From: an uncultured beta proteobacterium
GTDB taxonomy: Bacteria; Pseudomonadota; Gammaproteobacteria; Burkholderiales; Burkholderiaceae_C
DNA: 15,953 bases
NCBI GenBank assembly: GCA_903840825.1
Contig: CAIMHL010000275.1
Coordinates: forward strand, 1-15,953
Direction of reading: 5' to 3'
The notes beneath the pieces were generated by a model. The model saw only the letters and a program-made list of their open reading frames with translations. It was not told where the DNA came from and did not search any database. Each line of letters opens with the position of its first letter. Position 1 is the first letter of the stretch. The position numbers and the translations under genes were made by a program. Shown here one piece after another: positions 1-7,365 of the stretch.

Positions 1-854
1 GGATTGGCATTTTTGCGGGCTCAGGCGTGGGGAAAAGTGTTCTGCTGGGCATGATGGCGCGCTACACGGAGGCTGACGTCATTGTGGTGGGTTTGATTGG
101 CGAACGCGGACGCGAAGTGAAGGAATTTATCGAAGATATTTTGGGTGAAGAGGGACTGACAAGAGCCGTGGTGGTGGCTGCGCCCGCTGATGAACCTCCC
201 ATATTGAGAATGCAGGGCGCCTCTTACGCCACCGCTATTGCTGAAAACTTTCGCGATAAGGGCCTTCATGTCTTGTTGTTGATGGATTCATTGACGCGCT
301 ACGCCATGGCGCAGCGCGAAATTGCCTTGGCCATTGGTGAACCACCTGCGACCAAAGGTTATCCACCTTCGTGCTTTTCAAAGTTGCCCAAGCTGGTAGA
401 ACGAAGTGGTAATGGTTTGAAGGGTGTGGGGTCGATCACCGCTTTTTACACCGTATTGACCGAAGGGGATGACCAGCAAGACCCGATTGCTGATGCGGCT
501 CGGGCTATTTTAGATGGGCATATTGTGTTGTCGCGTGCCTTGGCTGAAGCGGGTCATTTTCCGGCGATTGACATAGAGCAATCCACCTCACGCGTGATGC
601 ACAACGTGGTGTCGCGAGAGCATTTTGACTTCGCCAGGCGGTACAGGGCCATTAGTGCTCGTTTTGAAAAAGGGCGCGACCTGGTTCAGATTGGGGCTTA
701 TGTACATGGCTCCGATGCGGGTCTTGATGAAGCCATTCAAAAGCACGAGGGCATGGCGAAATTTTTACAGCAAGACATGCATGAATCATCCGCTATGGCG
801 GAGAGTCTGAATGAAATGAGTTCAGCCATTTACAGTGAAGCGGTCAGAAGATGA
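1..854 (+). CDS. fliI: FliI, flagellum-specific ATPase (5'-truncated by window edge)
   Basis: Hexameric ATPase at the cytoplasmic face of the flagellar type III export apparatus; it helps deliver export substrates to the FliPQR-FlhBA gate. The reading frame is open from base 3 and gives 283 residues ending in TGA. The first visible residues are the Walker A loop (GIFAGSGVGKSVL), followed by GLIGERGREVKEF, which carries the catalytic Glu region, and the Walker B strand LLLMDSLTRYAMAQREI. In full-length FliI (about 450-470 aa) Walker A lies near residue 165, so roughly 160 N-terminal residues are outside the window. The GTG at 27 falls inside the P-loop and is not a start. The stop overlaps the fliJ start (ATGA at 851-854), so the two are translationally coupled. 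FliI is told from F1-beta and virulence T3SS ATPases mainly by the following fliJ-fliK genes and its close likeness to enterobacterial FliI. Confidence 0.97.
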   Translation, partial: IGIFAGSGVGKSVLLGMMARYTEADVIVVGLIGERGREVKEFIEDILGEEGLTRAVVVAAPADEPPILRMQGASYATAIAENFRDKGLHVLLLMDSLTRYAMAQREIALAIGEPPATKGYPPSCFSKLPKLVERSGNGLKGVGSITAFYTVLTEGDDQQDPIADAARAILDGHIVLSRALAEAGHFPAIDIEQSTSRVMHNVVSREHFDFARRYRAISARFEKGRDLVQIGAYVHGSDAGLDEAIQKHEGMAKFLQQDMHESSAMAESLNEMSSAIYSEAVRR

Positions 855-1300
855 GTGCCTTGAAAAGTATTGTTTTTGCCATCAGTGTGGCGTGCAAAAA
901 ACGTGATGGATTGGTGCAGATGCTGAACCGCTACCAGCGGGTCTATGCGCATGCAAAAGACCAAATGATGGAGTTAAACAGCTATGCTGGTGAAACCAAT
1001 GAGAAGTGGCGGGTGTCGTCCCAGGCGGGAACCAGCCCAGAATTAATGTGCCATCATTACCAGTTTATGGCGCGGCTTGAGGATGCGATCTCCTTGCAAA
1101 CAGAAGTACTCAAAAAGGCTGAAGTTGATGTTCAAAACAGCCAACAAAAATTTTTGGCAGCTGAGGTGCGGATTGCCAGCCTTGAATTGATGCAGAAAAA
1201 GATGCAGTCAGGTATCGATTTTCTTAAGGTACGCAAAGAACAGAAACAAACCGATGAATTCGCTGCGTCCCGACGCATATCAATTTACGAGACAGTTTAG
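851..1300 (+). CDS. fliJ: FliJ, flagellar export stalk/chaperone-escort protein
   Basis: Small soluble coiled-coil protein of the flagellar export apparatus. In the family it sits in the central pore of the FliI hexamer like the gamma subunit of F1 and links the ATPase to FlhA. The product is 149 aa, close to the usual 147. It is rich in Lys, Gln, Glu and Met, with long predicted helices and few Gly or Pro, as expected of an antiparallel coiled coil. The N-terminal segment (KRDGLVQMLNRYQRVYAHAK) matches the family pattern. The ATG overlaps the fliI stop by 4 nt, and fliK follows 14 nt downstream. Sequence conservation in this family is low, so identity rests on size, composition and position between fliI and fliK. 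Confidence 0.93.
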   Translation: MSALKSIVFAISVACKKRDGLVQMLNRYQRVYAHAKDQMMELNSYAGETNEKWRVSSQAGTSPELMCHHYQFMARLEDAISLQTEVLKKAEVDVQNSQQKFLAAEVRIASLELMQKKMQSGIDFLKVRKEQKQTDEFAASRRISIYETV

Positions 1301-1314
1301 AAATAAGGTGCACC

Positions 1315-2403
1315 ATGCTCATTGATATGTTTGCCAAGCCGTCAGGCCCCAAAGCAGGCCAAGACCTTGAGGTGCGGAAGCGGGGTGCTGATCTGCTTTT
1401 GGAGCTGCAAGACCCCAAGGCTGAAGAGCTTGATTTTTCGAGACTGTTAGCCCAGGAATTGCCAGAGGAAGAACTGAGAAAACCAGTTGACCCAACTGTC
1501 TCCTTGCCAGCAGCAGATTCGGTACTGGCTCCTACACAAGTTCGCCCCGATACTTTGCATGGGATTCAATATCTTCGAGAATTCGTGGCATCGGGTGTCG
1601 AGTCTGAATCGGGTAGTTTGTCGCAGTATGGTGAAAAATATGGTCTACCAGCTTTGTCTCTTGCCGGAGACCAGAAACAACCGCCACTTTCGCAAACCAC
1701 GCACGACAGGATTCTGCCGTTTCGCATGGGCTTGAAATCAGACACAGGCGACAAGGAGCGCCTGGCTGCTGAATTTGATGTTATCAACACACTAACGCCA
1801 TGTGGTCAGGAGGATGCTGGTCACAAAAATACCCTGTCAATGGCCGACTTCTCCTCGGGTGAGCGCTTACCCCATGTAATGGTTGAGGGCCAAGGTGTTA
1901 AGTCGGTCGCTTACTCTTTTCAAAGTGCGGAGATGGTCCGGGATTCATCTTTAGTGGGCGGTTCGGTTGAGATCCCTGACGCGCCGTTGGCGGCAGAGCC
2001 TTCAGCTGCGACAGAAAAGGCGAGTTATTGGGCTGCAAACGGTACGCAGAACCTGGCATTGACGCTTGAGGGGCAGGGTGAGGAGTCTGTCTCGATCAAA
2101 ATTTCGCTGACGGGCCAGGATACCCATGTGGATATACGCACAGATCATCTCGCCTTACGCCAGATGATTGAGGGAACGGTGCAGGTGATGAAAGATCAGT
2201 TTTCTGGCGAGGGCTTGTCCTTGTCGGGGGTCTCGGTCGGAAGTGGCTTCCAAGGCCAAAGCATGGAGCAAGGTCGAAACGGTCAAAGCCGAATGATGCC
2301 GCCCGAATTTGGCTACAAAAATACAGCGCTTAACAAGGATACTGCACCTTTGGTTCACACTGCGCATCCCAATGCGGGTCGAAAGCTCAGTATTTTTGTG
2401 TAA
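1315..2403 (+). CDS. fliK: FliK, flagellar hook-length control protein
   Basis: Secreted molecular ruler that measures hook length and switches FlhB export specificity from hook to filament substrates. The product is 362 aa, slightly short for the family (about 375-405 in enterics). Residues 1-230 are low-complexity, Ser/Glu/Gln-rich and poorly conserved, as usual for the ruler part. Residues about 240-330 form a Flg_hook-like C-terminal domain with alternating strands (NLALTLEGQ, SVSIKISLTGQ, HVDIRTDHLALRQMI), then an amphipathic helix and GLSLSGVSVGSG, the part that would contact FlhB. The start ATG has AAGGTG just upstream. It follows fliJ by 14 nt and ends in TAATAA. The C-terminus ends in basic residues followed by LSIFV. 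The call is firm from the C-terminal domain plus position. Confidence 0.9.
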   Translation: MLIDMFAKPSGPKAGQDLEVRKRGADLLLELQDPKAEELDFSRLLAQELPEEELRKPVDPTVSLPAADSVLAPTQVRPDTLHGIQYLREFVASGVESESGSLSQYGEKYGLPALSLAGDQKQPPLSQTTHDRILPFRMGLKSDTGDKERLAAEFDVINTLTPCGQEDAGHKNTLSMADFSSGERLPHVMVEGQGVKSVAYSFQSAEMVRDSSLVGGSVEIPDAPLAAEPSAATEKASYWAANGTQNLALTLEGQGEESVSIKISLTGQDTHVDIRTDHLALRQMIEGTVQVMKDQFSGEGLSLSGVSVGSGFQGQSMEQGRNGQSRMMPPEFGYKNTALNKDTAPLVHTAHPNAGRKLSIFV

Positions 2404-2517
2404 TAAAAATGTTGATCGTTTTGAAATGAAAGCAGGGTCTTTCCGTGCTTGATTAAACCGTTGCAATGCCTGTCTTCCTTAATAATTAATTCAGACGATT
2501 GATTGGAGAGAAACAGA
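2404..2517 (+). promoter_or_regulatory. AT-rich gap between fliK and fliL, possible internal promoter region
   Basis: This is the only real gap in the flagellar run (114 nt up to the preferred fliL start), so fliL-fliR may have their own transcription start. The segment 2478-2492 is strongly AT-rich and contains AATAAT at 2481-2486 (5/6 to the sigma-70 -10 box). No well-spaced -35 is visible; TTGCAA at 2461-2466 is only 14 nt away. I see no convincing sigma-54 or sigma-28 motif. A short AAGCA/TGCTT inverted pair around 2430-2450 lacks a T tract, so it is not called a terminator. Confidence 0.25.
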
Positions 2518-3108
2518 GTGGCTACGAAACCTGACCCAGAAAAGACTGAAGCCATTGATGCTGTCATAAAACCCGGAAAAAGTAAAAAACGCTTGGTTGT
2601 GATGCTCGTGGTCCTGGTGCTTGTGATCGGTGCCGCTGCTGGTGCCTGGGTTTACATCAGCAAAAAAAATGCTTCAGAAGCAGATCTCGAAATGCCTGCC
2701 CATGCAGTCAAAAAAACACCACCCGTATTTCTTGCTTTAGATAATATGGTCGTTAACCTTGCTGACCCAGGTGGTGAGAAGGTGGCCCAGGTGGGCATCA
2801 CGCTTGAATTGCTTGATTCCAAAGCCTCTGACAAGGTGAAGGTTTACCTGCCCTCTGTTCGCAGCAAAATTCTGCTGCTGATTTCGCAGCGCGAATCGGG
2901 CGAGTTGCTGTCACTTGCTGGCAAGGAAAAACTGGCTGCTGATGTACTGGCTGAAGCCCTGCGTCCTTTTTCCCTGGAAGCTGAGGGTAAGCCTGAGGGG
3001 GCTGCATCGGCAAATGAGACAAAAGTAAAAAAGAAAGCCGTTGAAAAACGCATCCTTGAAGACAGCCCGGTTGCTGGGGTTCATTTTTATAGTTTTATCG
3101 TTCAGTAA
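2518..3108 (+). CDS. fliL: FliL, basal-body-associated, stator-supporting protein
   Basis: Single-pass inner-membrane protein that rings the MotAB stator and supports torque generation. The product is 196 aa, longer than enteric FliL (about 154). It has a basic cytoplasmic N-terminus (KPGKSKKR), one membrane helix at about residues 26-48 (RLVVMLVVLVLVIGAAAGAW), and a periplasmic SPFH-like domain with the typical N-terminal strand FLALDNMVVNLA and C-terminal ending HFYSFIVQ. A Lys/Glu/Ala-rich insertion (around residues 150-180) precedes the end and explains part of the extra length. I chose the GTG at 2518 because GGAG at 2505-2508 lies at a proper distance upstream. A TTG at 2503 would add five residues but put the start upstream of that ribosome site. 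fliM begins 7 nt after the stop. Confidence 0.93.
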   Translation: MATKPDPEKTEAIDAVIKPGKSKKRLVVMLVVLVLVIGAAAGAWVYISKKNASEADLEMPAHAVKKTPPVFLALDNMVVNLADPGGEKVAQVGITLELLDSKASDKVKVYLPSVRSKILLLISQRESGELLSLAGKEKLAADVLAEALRPFSLEAEGKPEGAASANETKVKKKAVEKRILEDSPVAGVHFYSFIVQ

Positions 3109-3115
3109 TTTATCC

Positions 3116-4105
3116 ATGACTGAATCCTTTCTGTCCCAAGAAGAAGTAGATGCGCTACTCGAAGTGGTCACTGGCGAAAGCCAAAGAATGGCCGAGCAGG
3201 TGTATGACCGGGCTGAAGTTCGGTCCTACGATATATCCAGCCAAGAGCGTATTGTTCGCGGGCGCATGCCCACCTTGGAGATCGTTAACGAGCGATTCGC
3301 CAGAAATCTTAGAGTGGGTTTGTTTAACTTCATAAGAAAAAGCCCAGAGATCGCTGTCGGTCCGGTGACGGTGCATCGCTACAGCGCGTTCTTGAGTCAA
3401 ATAGCGGTGCCGACCAACTTTAATATCGTGTCTGTCCGCCCCTTGAGAGGCAGTGGTTTGATTGTGTGCGAGCCCTCGTTGGTATTTGGTGTGATTGATA
3501 CCTTGTACGGCGGCATTGGAAAGTTTCAAGCCCGAATAGAAGGGCGTGATTTTTCTGCTACAGAGCAGCGCGTCATCAATCGTTTGGTGGATGTCATCAC
3601 CTTGGAGTACAAGAAGGCTTGGAAAGGCATCTATCCAATGGCGTTGGAATATCAGCGCTCAGAGATGCAACCCCAGTTTGCGAATATTGCAACACCCAGC
3701 GAAATTGTGGTTACTACGTCGTTTCAGCTCGAAATTGGCGAGATTTCGGGTGCCATTCATTTTTGTATTCCTTATGCCACGCTGGAGCCCATACGCGACG
3801 TTCTTTATTCCTCCACACAAGGGGACTCCATTGAGATCGACCGCCGCTGGGTTACTGTCTTGACAGAGGAAATACAGGCGGCCGAGATCACCCTGGTGGC
3901 TGAGTTGGCGCGTGCCAACACCACCATTGAGCAGTTGTTGTCCATGAAATCGGGGGACTTTATTGAGCTTGATCGTTTGCCAAAGATACAGGTAGCGGTC
4001 GAGGGGGTGCCGATTTTCGAGTGTCAATACGGGACACACAACGCGAAATATGCAATTCGGATCGATAAATGTTTACGAGGCAATGACCTCAATTGGAAAG
4101 GCTGA
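3116..4105 (+). CDS. fliM: FliM, flagellar motor switch protein
   Basis: Middle layer of the cytoplasmic C-ring; it binds phospho-CheY and changes rotation direction through FliG. The product is 329 aa, near the usual 334. The N-terminus carries the CheY-binding peptide LSQEEVDALLEVVTG, followed by a flexible linker. The CheC-like middle domain includes RMPTLEIVNERFARNLR and the segment GLIVCEPSLVFGVIDTLYGG. A C-terminal SpoA domain (about residues 255-320) contains SMKSGDFIELDR. The ATG at 3116 is chosen because translation from it starts exactly with the conserved MTESFLSQEE end. No good Shine-Dalgarno sequence precedes it, so translation probably depends on coupling to fliL, 7 nt upstream. 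The stop TGA shares one base with the fliN ATG (TGATG). A CheY-docking peptide is present, although no cheY lies in this window. Confidence 0.97.
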   Translation: MTESFLSQEEVDALLEVVTGESQRMAEQVYDRAEVRSYDISSQERIVRGRMPTLEIVNERFARNLRVGLFNFIRKSPEIAVGPVTVHRYSAFLSQIAVPTNFNIVSVRPLRGSGLIVCEPSLVFGVIDTLYGGIGKFQARIEGRDFSATEQRVINRLVDVITLEYKKAWKGIYPMALEYQRSEMQPQFANIATPSEIVVTTSFQLEIGEISGAIHFCIPYATLEPIRDVLYSSTQGDSIEIDRRWVTVLTEEIQAAEITLVAELARANTTIEQLLSMKSGDFIELDRLPKIQVAVEGVPIFECQYGTHNAKYAIRIDKCLRGNDLNWKG

Positions 4106-4548
4106 TGATGGCAAACGATGGAAAACTGAGTACTGAGGATGGTTTAGCCGATTGGGCTGAAGCTTTGGCAGAACAAAAGGGTGAGGACGGCTCAGGTGCT
4201 GGTCCAGATGACGAGTCGGGCAGCGTTTTATCGGGTAAATCTGCGCGCCCTTTTTCATCGTCCTCAAATGCGGAGGCGCATATCAATGACATCAACATGG
4301 TGTTAGATATTCCGGTTCAGTTGTCGGTTGAATTGGGTCGAACCAAGGTGCCTATTAAACATATTCTGCAGTTGGGCCAGGGTTCAGTGGTGGAGCTGGA
4401 TGCCCTCGCGGGCGAGCCGATGGATGTTCTGGTCAATGGCTACCTGATCGCTCAAGGCGAGGTGGTGGTCGTGAACGATAAATTTGGTATTCGCCTGACC
4501 GATGTGGTGACGCCCTCCGAGCGTCTGCGCCGGGTGAGCAAAGGCTAA
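4105..4548 (+). CDS. fliN: FliN, flagellar motor switch protein
   Basis: Lower layer of the C-ring; with FliM it forms the switch, and it docks FliH-FliI during export. The product is 147 aa. The first 65 or so residues are acidic and low-complexity, rich in Gly, Ser and Asp, and typical of the variable N-terminus. From about residue 68 the C-terminal SpoA domain is standard: NMVLDIPVQLSVELGRTKV, LGQGSVVELDALAGEPMDVL, NGYLIAQGEVVVVNDKFGIR. The start is either ATG 4105, which overlaps the fliM stop as TGATG, or the next codon, ATG 4108, which is better spaced from the GGAAAGG at 4095-4101. The difference is one Met. A TTG at 4093 would extend the protein into fliM and is unlikely. fliO follows after 5 nt. 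Confidence 0.95.
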   Translation: MMANDGKLSTEDGLADWAEALAEQKGEDGSGAGPDDESGSVLSGKSARPFSSSSNAEAHINDINMVLDIPVQLSVELGRTKVPIKHILQLGQGSVVELDALAGEPMDVLVNGYLIAQGEVVVVNDKFGIRLTDVVTPSERLRRVSKG

Positions 4549-4553
4549 AGCGG

Positions 4554-4889
4554 ATGATGACGCCCACACTTTTTATCGTGGCGCTCTTTGTGGCGGCCAT
4601 TGCCCTGATTCCTTATGCCATCAAGTGGTTACAACAAAGGAATGCCTTGGGAGGGCTGGGCGCCATGGACGCCTCGCGCATTGTTTCGGCTGTGGCGGTT
4701 GGTGCGCACCAACGTGTGGTAACTCTTGAAGTGGGGCCGTCTCATGCTCGCGTATGGTTGATTTTGGGCGTCACACCAACGGCTATCAATTGCCTGCACA
4801 AGTCACCTTTGCTGTCCGCAGGTGATGGGCGTGAAGCGGGGAGTTCAGAAAAGTTACTGGTCGATAAATGGAATGAGAGCCAGGCATGA
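4554..4889 (+). CDS. fliO: FliO, flagellar export gate assembly protein
   Basis: Small membrane protein that helps FliP5FliR assemble and is not part of the finished gate. The product is 111 aa, within the family range (about 100-140). It has one N-terminal membrane helix (about residues 3-24) running into KWLQQRNALGGLGAMD, then a cytoplasmic SH3-like domain with the family signature (IVSAVAVGAHQRVVTLEVG) and WLILGVTPTAINCLHK. Two ATGs (4554, 4557) are in tandem; the first is used here. The stop overlaps the fliP start (ATGA at 4886-4889). FliO is poorly conserved, but the motif and its place between fliN and fliP make the call solid. Confidence 0.92.
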   Translation: MMTPTLFIVALFVAAIALIPYAIKWLQQRNALGGLGAMDASRIVSAVAVGAHQRVVTLEVGPSHARVWLILGVTPTAINCLHKSPLLSAGDGREAGSSEKLLVDKWNESQA

Positions 4890-5662
4890 ACACCACCGTA
4901 GGCTCGACTTTTATTAAAGCCTCGACGTGCGTAAAGACAGGCGTCTCTTTGCTGGCATTCTTGCCCTTGATTGTTGCTGCTCAGTCGGGAGGGCAATTGC
5001 CCCTTTTGGTGGGTGCAGGCGGCTCTGGCATGAGCTTTTCAGTGCCTGTTCAGACGCTTCTTTTTTTTACAGCCCTGTCATTTTTGCCGGCTGTATTGCT
5101 CATGATGACCGGTTTTACGCGCATTGTGATTGTGCTGTCTTTGTTGCGTCAGGCGCTGGGGACACAGTCTGCGCCTTCTAACCAGATTGTGATTGGCTTG
5201 TCGCTTTTTCTGACTTTTTTTGTCATGGGACCTACGATTGACAAGGTCTATAGCGAAGCCTACCTTCCCTACACCAAGAATGCCATTTCCTTTGAGCAAG
5301 CACTGATTAATGGAGAAGATCCATTACGTCAGTTCATGAGTAAACAAACACGGCAATCTGATTTGGCCTTGTTCGTCAAGTTGGCCAAAATTGATGTGAA
5401 GACGACGGCCCAAAATGCACCCATGCGTGTGCTGGTTCCCGCCTTTGTGATCAGTGAGCTAAAGTCGGCTTTCCAAATTGGTTTCATGATTTTCATCCCG
5501 TTTTTGGTCATCGACATTGTGGTCGCCAGTGTGCTGATGTCTTTGGGCATGATGATGCTGTCGCCGGTGTTGGTGGCCCTGCCCTTCAAGCTCATGTTGT
5601 TTGTATTGGCAGATGGTTGGAATTTGCTTATTGGCTCTCTGGCCTCCAGTTTTTCCACCTGA
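4886..5662 (+). CDS. fliP: FliP, flagellar export gate subunit
   Basis: Polytopic inner-membrane protein; five copies with one FliR and four FliQ form the core export gate. The product is 258 aa (family about 245-260). A cleavable-type signal peptide is visible (positive start, hydrophobic SLLAFLPLIVAAQ), followed by a periplasmic stretch. The signature segment MTGFTRIVIVLSLLRQALGT is followed by IVIGLSLFLTFFVMGP, and the C-terminal block includes FVISELKSAFQIGFMIFIPF. The coding sequence contains a T8 tract at 5061-5068 and a T7 tract at 5215-5221. The start overlaps the fliO stop by 4 nt. The fliP stop codon overlaps the GAGGAG ribosome site of fliQ. Virulence-type SctR is excluded by context. 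Confidence 0.97.
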   Translation: MNTTVGSTFIKASTCVKTGVSLLAFLPLIVAAQSGGQLPLLVGAGGSGMSFSVPVQTLLFFTALSFLPAVLLMMTGFTRIVIVLSLLRQALGTQSAPSNQIVIGLSLFLTFFVMGPTIDKVYSEAYLPYTKNAISFEQALINGEDPLRQFMSKQTRQSDLALFVKLAKIDVKTTAQNAPMRVLVPAFVISELKSAFQIGFMIFIPFLVIDIVVASVLMSLGMMMLSPVLVALPFKLMLFVLADGWNLLIGSLASSFST

Positions 5663-5671
5663 GGAGTTATC

Positions 5672-5941
5672 TTGAATACGCAAATGGTGTTGACGATGGG
5701 GCAAGAGGCCTTGGTGATGTTGCTGATGGTGGCTTCGCCCGTGCTGCTTGTTGTGCTGGTGGTTGGTTTGGTGGTGAGTCTTTTCCAGGCAGTGACACAA
5801 ATCAATGAAGCTACCCTGGCTTTCGTCCCCAAATTGGTGGCAGCGCTTGCGGTGCTGGCCATTGGGGGGCCGTGGATGTTAAGTATGCTTGTTGATTACA
5901 TTCGCCGGACGATTGAAGCAATCCCCTCGGCTGTGGTTTGA
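5672..5941 (+). CDS. fliQ: FliQ, flagellar export gate subunit
   Basis: Two-helix membrane subunit of the FliPQR gate. The product is 89 aa, exactly the common family length. It has two hydrophobic segments (about residues 13-38 and 50-73) joined by the conserved cytoplasmic stretch FQAVTQINEATLAFVPKL. The start is taken as TTG 5672, because GAGGAG at 5661-5666 is 5 nt upstream and the resulting protein begins MNTQMVLTMGQEAL at the expected length. ATG 5684 would lose four residues and sit too far from that ribosome site. The stop TGA (5939-5941) shares its A with an out-of-frame ATG just ahead of fliR. Confidence 0.96.
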   Translation: MNTQMVLTMGQEALVMLLMVASPVLLVVLVVGLVVSLFQAVTQINEATLAFVPKLVAALAVLAIGGPWMLSMLVDYIRRTIEAIPSAVV

Positions 5942-5954
5942 TGAGCAAGCGCGC

Positions 5955-6719
5955 GTGATTTCAATCACTGAGGCGCAGCTGATGGCCTGGTTGTCACCGA
6001 TGATTTGGCCATTTCTGCGGGTGTTGGCAGTGTTCACCTCTGCCCCTATTTTTTCATCCAAAGCATTTCCGCTCCGTTCCAGGATTGCTTTGGCTTTCTT
6101 CATTTCTCTGGCATCGCAAGCCAGTCTGCAGGATCAACCACTGATTTCCCTGTCAAGCCCTGAGGCGTTGGGCGCGGTTATGCAGCAGGTCGGTATTGGT
6201 TTGGCGATTGGTTTTACAGTACGGCTTGTTTTTGCCGCCGTTGAGCTGGCGGGTGAAATAGTCGGCTTTCAAATGGGCCTGAATTTCGCTAGTTTCTTTG
6301 ACCCCTCATTTAATACCCAATCCAGTGCAGTGGCCAGATTTTTTGCTCATATGGCGGCGTTCATGTTTATTGTGGCAAATGGCCACTTGCTGGTCATCAT
6401 GGCGGTGGTTAAAAGTTTTACAGCCTTTCCCGTGGACCAAAACTTTCTTGAAGCCCTCAAAGTGATGAAGCTTTATGAGTTGGGGAGTCATTTGTTTTCC
6501 AGTGGCTTCTGGATTGCGCTGCCGATAGTTGGCATGCTGATGTTTGTCAACCTGGCGATGGGTGTGGTGTCGCGGGTGGCGCCACAAATGAATATTTACG
6601 CGATTGGTTTTCCCATCACCTTGACTGCCGGTCTTATTTGCATTGCTGCCGTACTGCCCATGCTGGATCAGCCCTTTTTTGCACTCATGACACAGACCCT
6701 GGATCTCTTTATGAAGTAG
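5955..6719 (+). CDS. fliR: FliR, flagellar export gate subunit
   Basis: Integral membrane protein present once per export gate, completing the FliP5-R1-Q4 cone and contacting FlhB. The product is 254 aa with several membrane helices. Family motifs are visible: ITEAQLMAWLSPMIWPFLRV at the N-terminus, APIFSSKAFPLRSRIALAF, VELAGEIVGFQMGLNFASFF and the C-terminal block GVVSRVAPQMNIYAIGFP. I chose the GTG at 5955 because it starts the protein exactly at the conserved N-terminus. An ATG at 5889 is in frame but would overlap fliQ by 53 nt. No strong Shine-Dalgarno sequence is seen, so coupling to fliQ is likely. It is the last gene of the flagellar run; its stop lies 16 nt from the convergent regulator gene's stop. 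Confidence 0.95.
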   Translation: MISITEAQLMAWLSPMIWPFLRVLAVFTSAPIFSSKAFPLRSRIALAFFISLASQASLQDQPLISLSSPEALGAVMQQVGIGLAIGFTVRLVFAAVELAGEIVGFQMGLNFASFFDPSFNTQSSAVARFFAHMAAFMFIVANGHLLVIMAVVKSFTAFPVDQNFLEALKVMKLYELGSHLFSSGFWIALPIVGMLMFVNLAMGVVSRVAPQMNIYAIGFPITLTAGLICIAAVLPMLDQPFFALMTQTLDLFMK

Positions 6720-6735
6720 GCAGGCCTTGCTGTTT

Positions 6736-7365
6736 TCAGACGAGCTCGTTGCGAATGGCGTAGACCGTTAACTCGGCGTTATTGCTTAGTTTTAGTTTTT
6801 CCAGGACGCGTGCGCGGTAGACACTGACTGTTTTGGGACTCAGCATTAATTCTTCAGCAATATCTGAGAGCCGCTTGCCAGAGGCGATTTTTAGCAGCGT
6901 TTGCAGTTCCCGCTCTGACAAGGAGGCATGCAGCGTGTGGTTTTCAGGCATGCTCAGACTGTCTACCAGCATATGTGCAACATCCGGGGTGACGTATTTT
7001 CGGCCCTGGGCAATAGTTCTGACCGCCGTAATCAAGTCTGAGGGCTCACCCCCCTTGTTGAGGTAACCCTGCGCCCCGGCACGCAGGCACCTGATGGCGT
7101 ACTGGTCTTCAGCAAACATGGAGACAATCAAAACCTTGATGGGCGAATCTGTTTCGCGCAGGCTGGACAAGACCTCCAGGCCTCCGCGTCCGGGCAGGTT
7201 GAGGTCGAGCACCAGCACATCACATTCTTTGAGCCGAATGGCCTCACGAGCTTCGGCGTAGTTGCTGGCTTCTGCGGTCACCTGGATGTCAACGGCTTCT
7301 GAGAGTGTTTCCCGAATACCGCGCCGAATCATGGCATGGTCGTCGCAAATAATGACGCGAATCAT
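6736..7365 (-). CDS. NarL/FixJ-type response regulator (REC-LuxR HTH)
   Basis: DNA-binding response regulator of 209 aa. The N-terminal receiver domain (about 1-120) has the acidic pair at D8-D9, the phosphoacceptor D54 within LVLDLNLPG, the switch Ser82 (LIVSMF) and Lys104 (YLNKGG). The C-terminal LuxR/GerE helix-turn-helix (about 145-207) reads LSERELQTLLKIASGKRLSD, then LSPKTVSVYRARVLEKLKL, a standard recognition helix. It belongs to the class paired with HisKA_3 kinases. Its ATG overlaps the stop of the kinase gene upstream (ATGA at 7362-7365), so the two are made together and are almost certainly cognate. Target genes cannot be read from the sequence; the neighbouring flagellar and chemotaxis genes are possible targets, by inference only. 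It converges on fliR. Confidence 0.95.
   Translation of the reverse strand: MIRVIICDDHAMIRRGIRETLSEAVDIQVTAEASNYAEAREAIRLKECDVLVLDLNLPGRGGLEVLSSLRETDSPIKVLIVSMFAEDQYAIRCLRAGAQGYLNKGGEPSDLITAVRTIAQGRKYVTPDVAHMLVDSLSMPENHTLHASLSERELQTLLKIASGKRLSDIAEELMLSPKTVSVYRARVLEKLKLSNNAELTVYAIRNELV

Noticed and set aside
2425..2455. Possible terminator after fliK (AAGCA/TGCTT inverted pair).
   Set aside because: Only 5 bp of stem around an 11-nt loop and no T tract, so it is not a convincing intrinsic terminator.
2503..2517. TTG start for fliL giving five extra residues.
   Set aside because: It lies upstream of the GGAG ribosome site, which is properly spaced for the GTG at 2518.
3041..3115. In-frame ATG upstream of fliM that would add a 25-residue hydrophobic N-terminus resembling a signal sequence.
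   Set aside because: It lies inside fliL in another frame. FliM is cytoplasmic, and the conserved N-terminal CheY-binding peptide begins right after the ATG at 3116.
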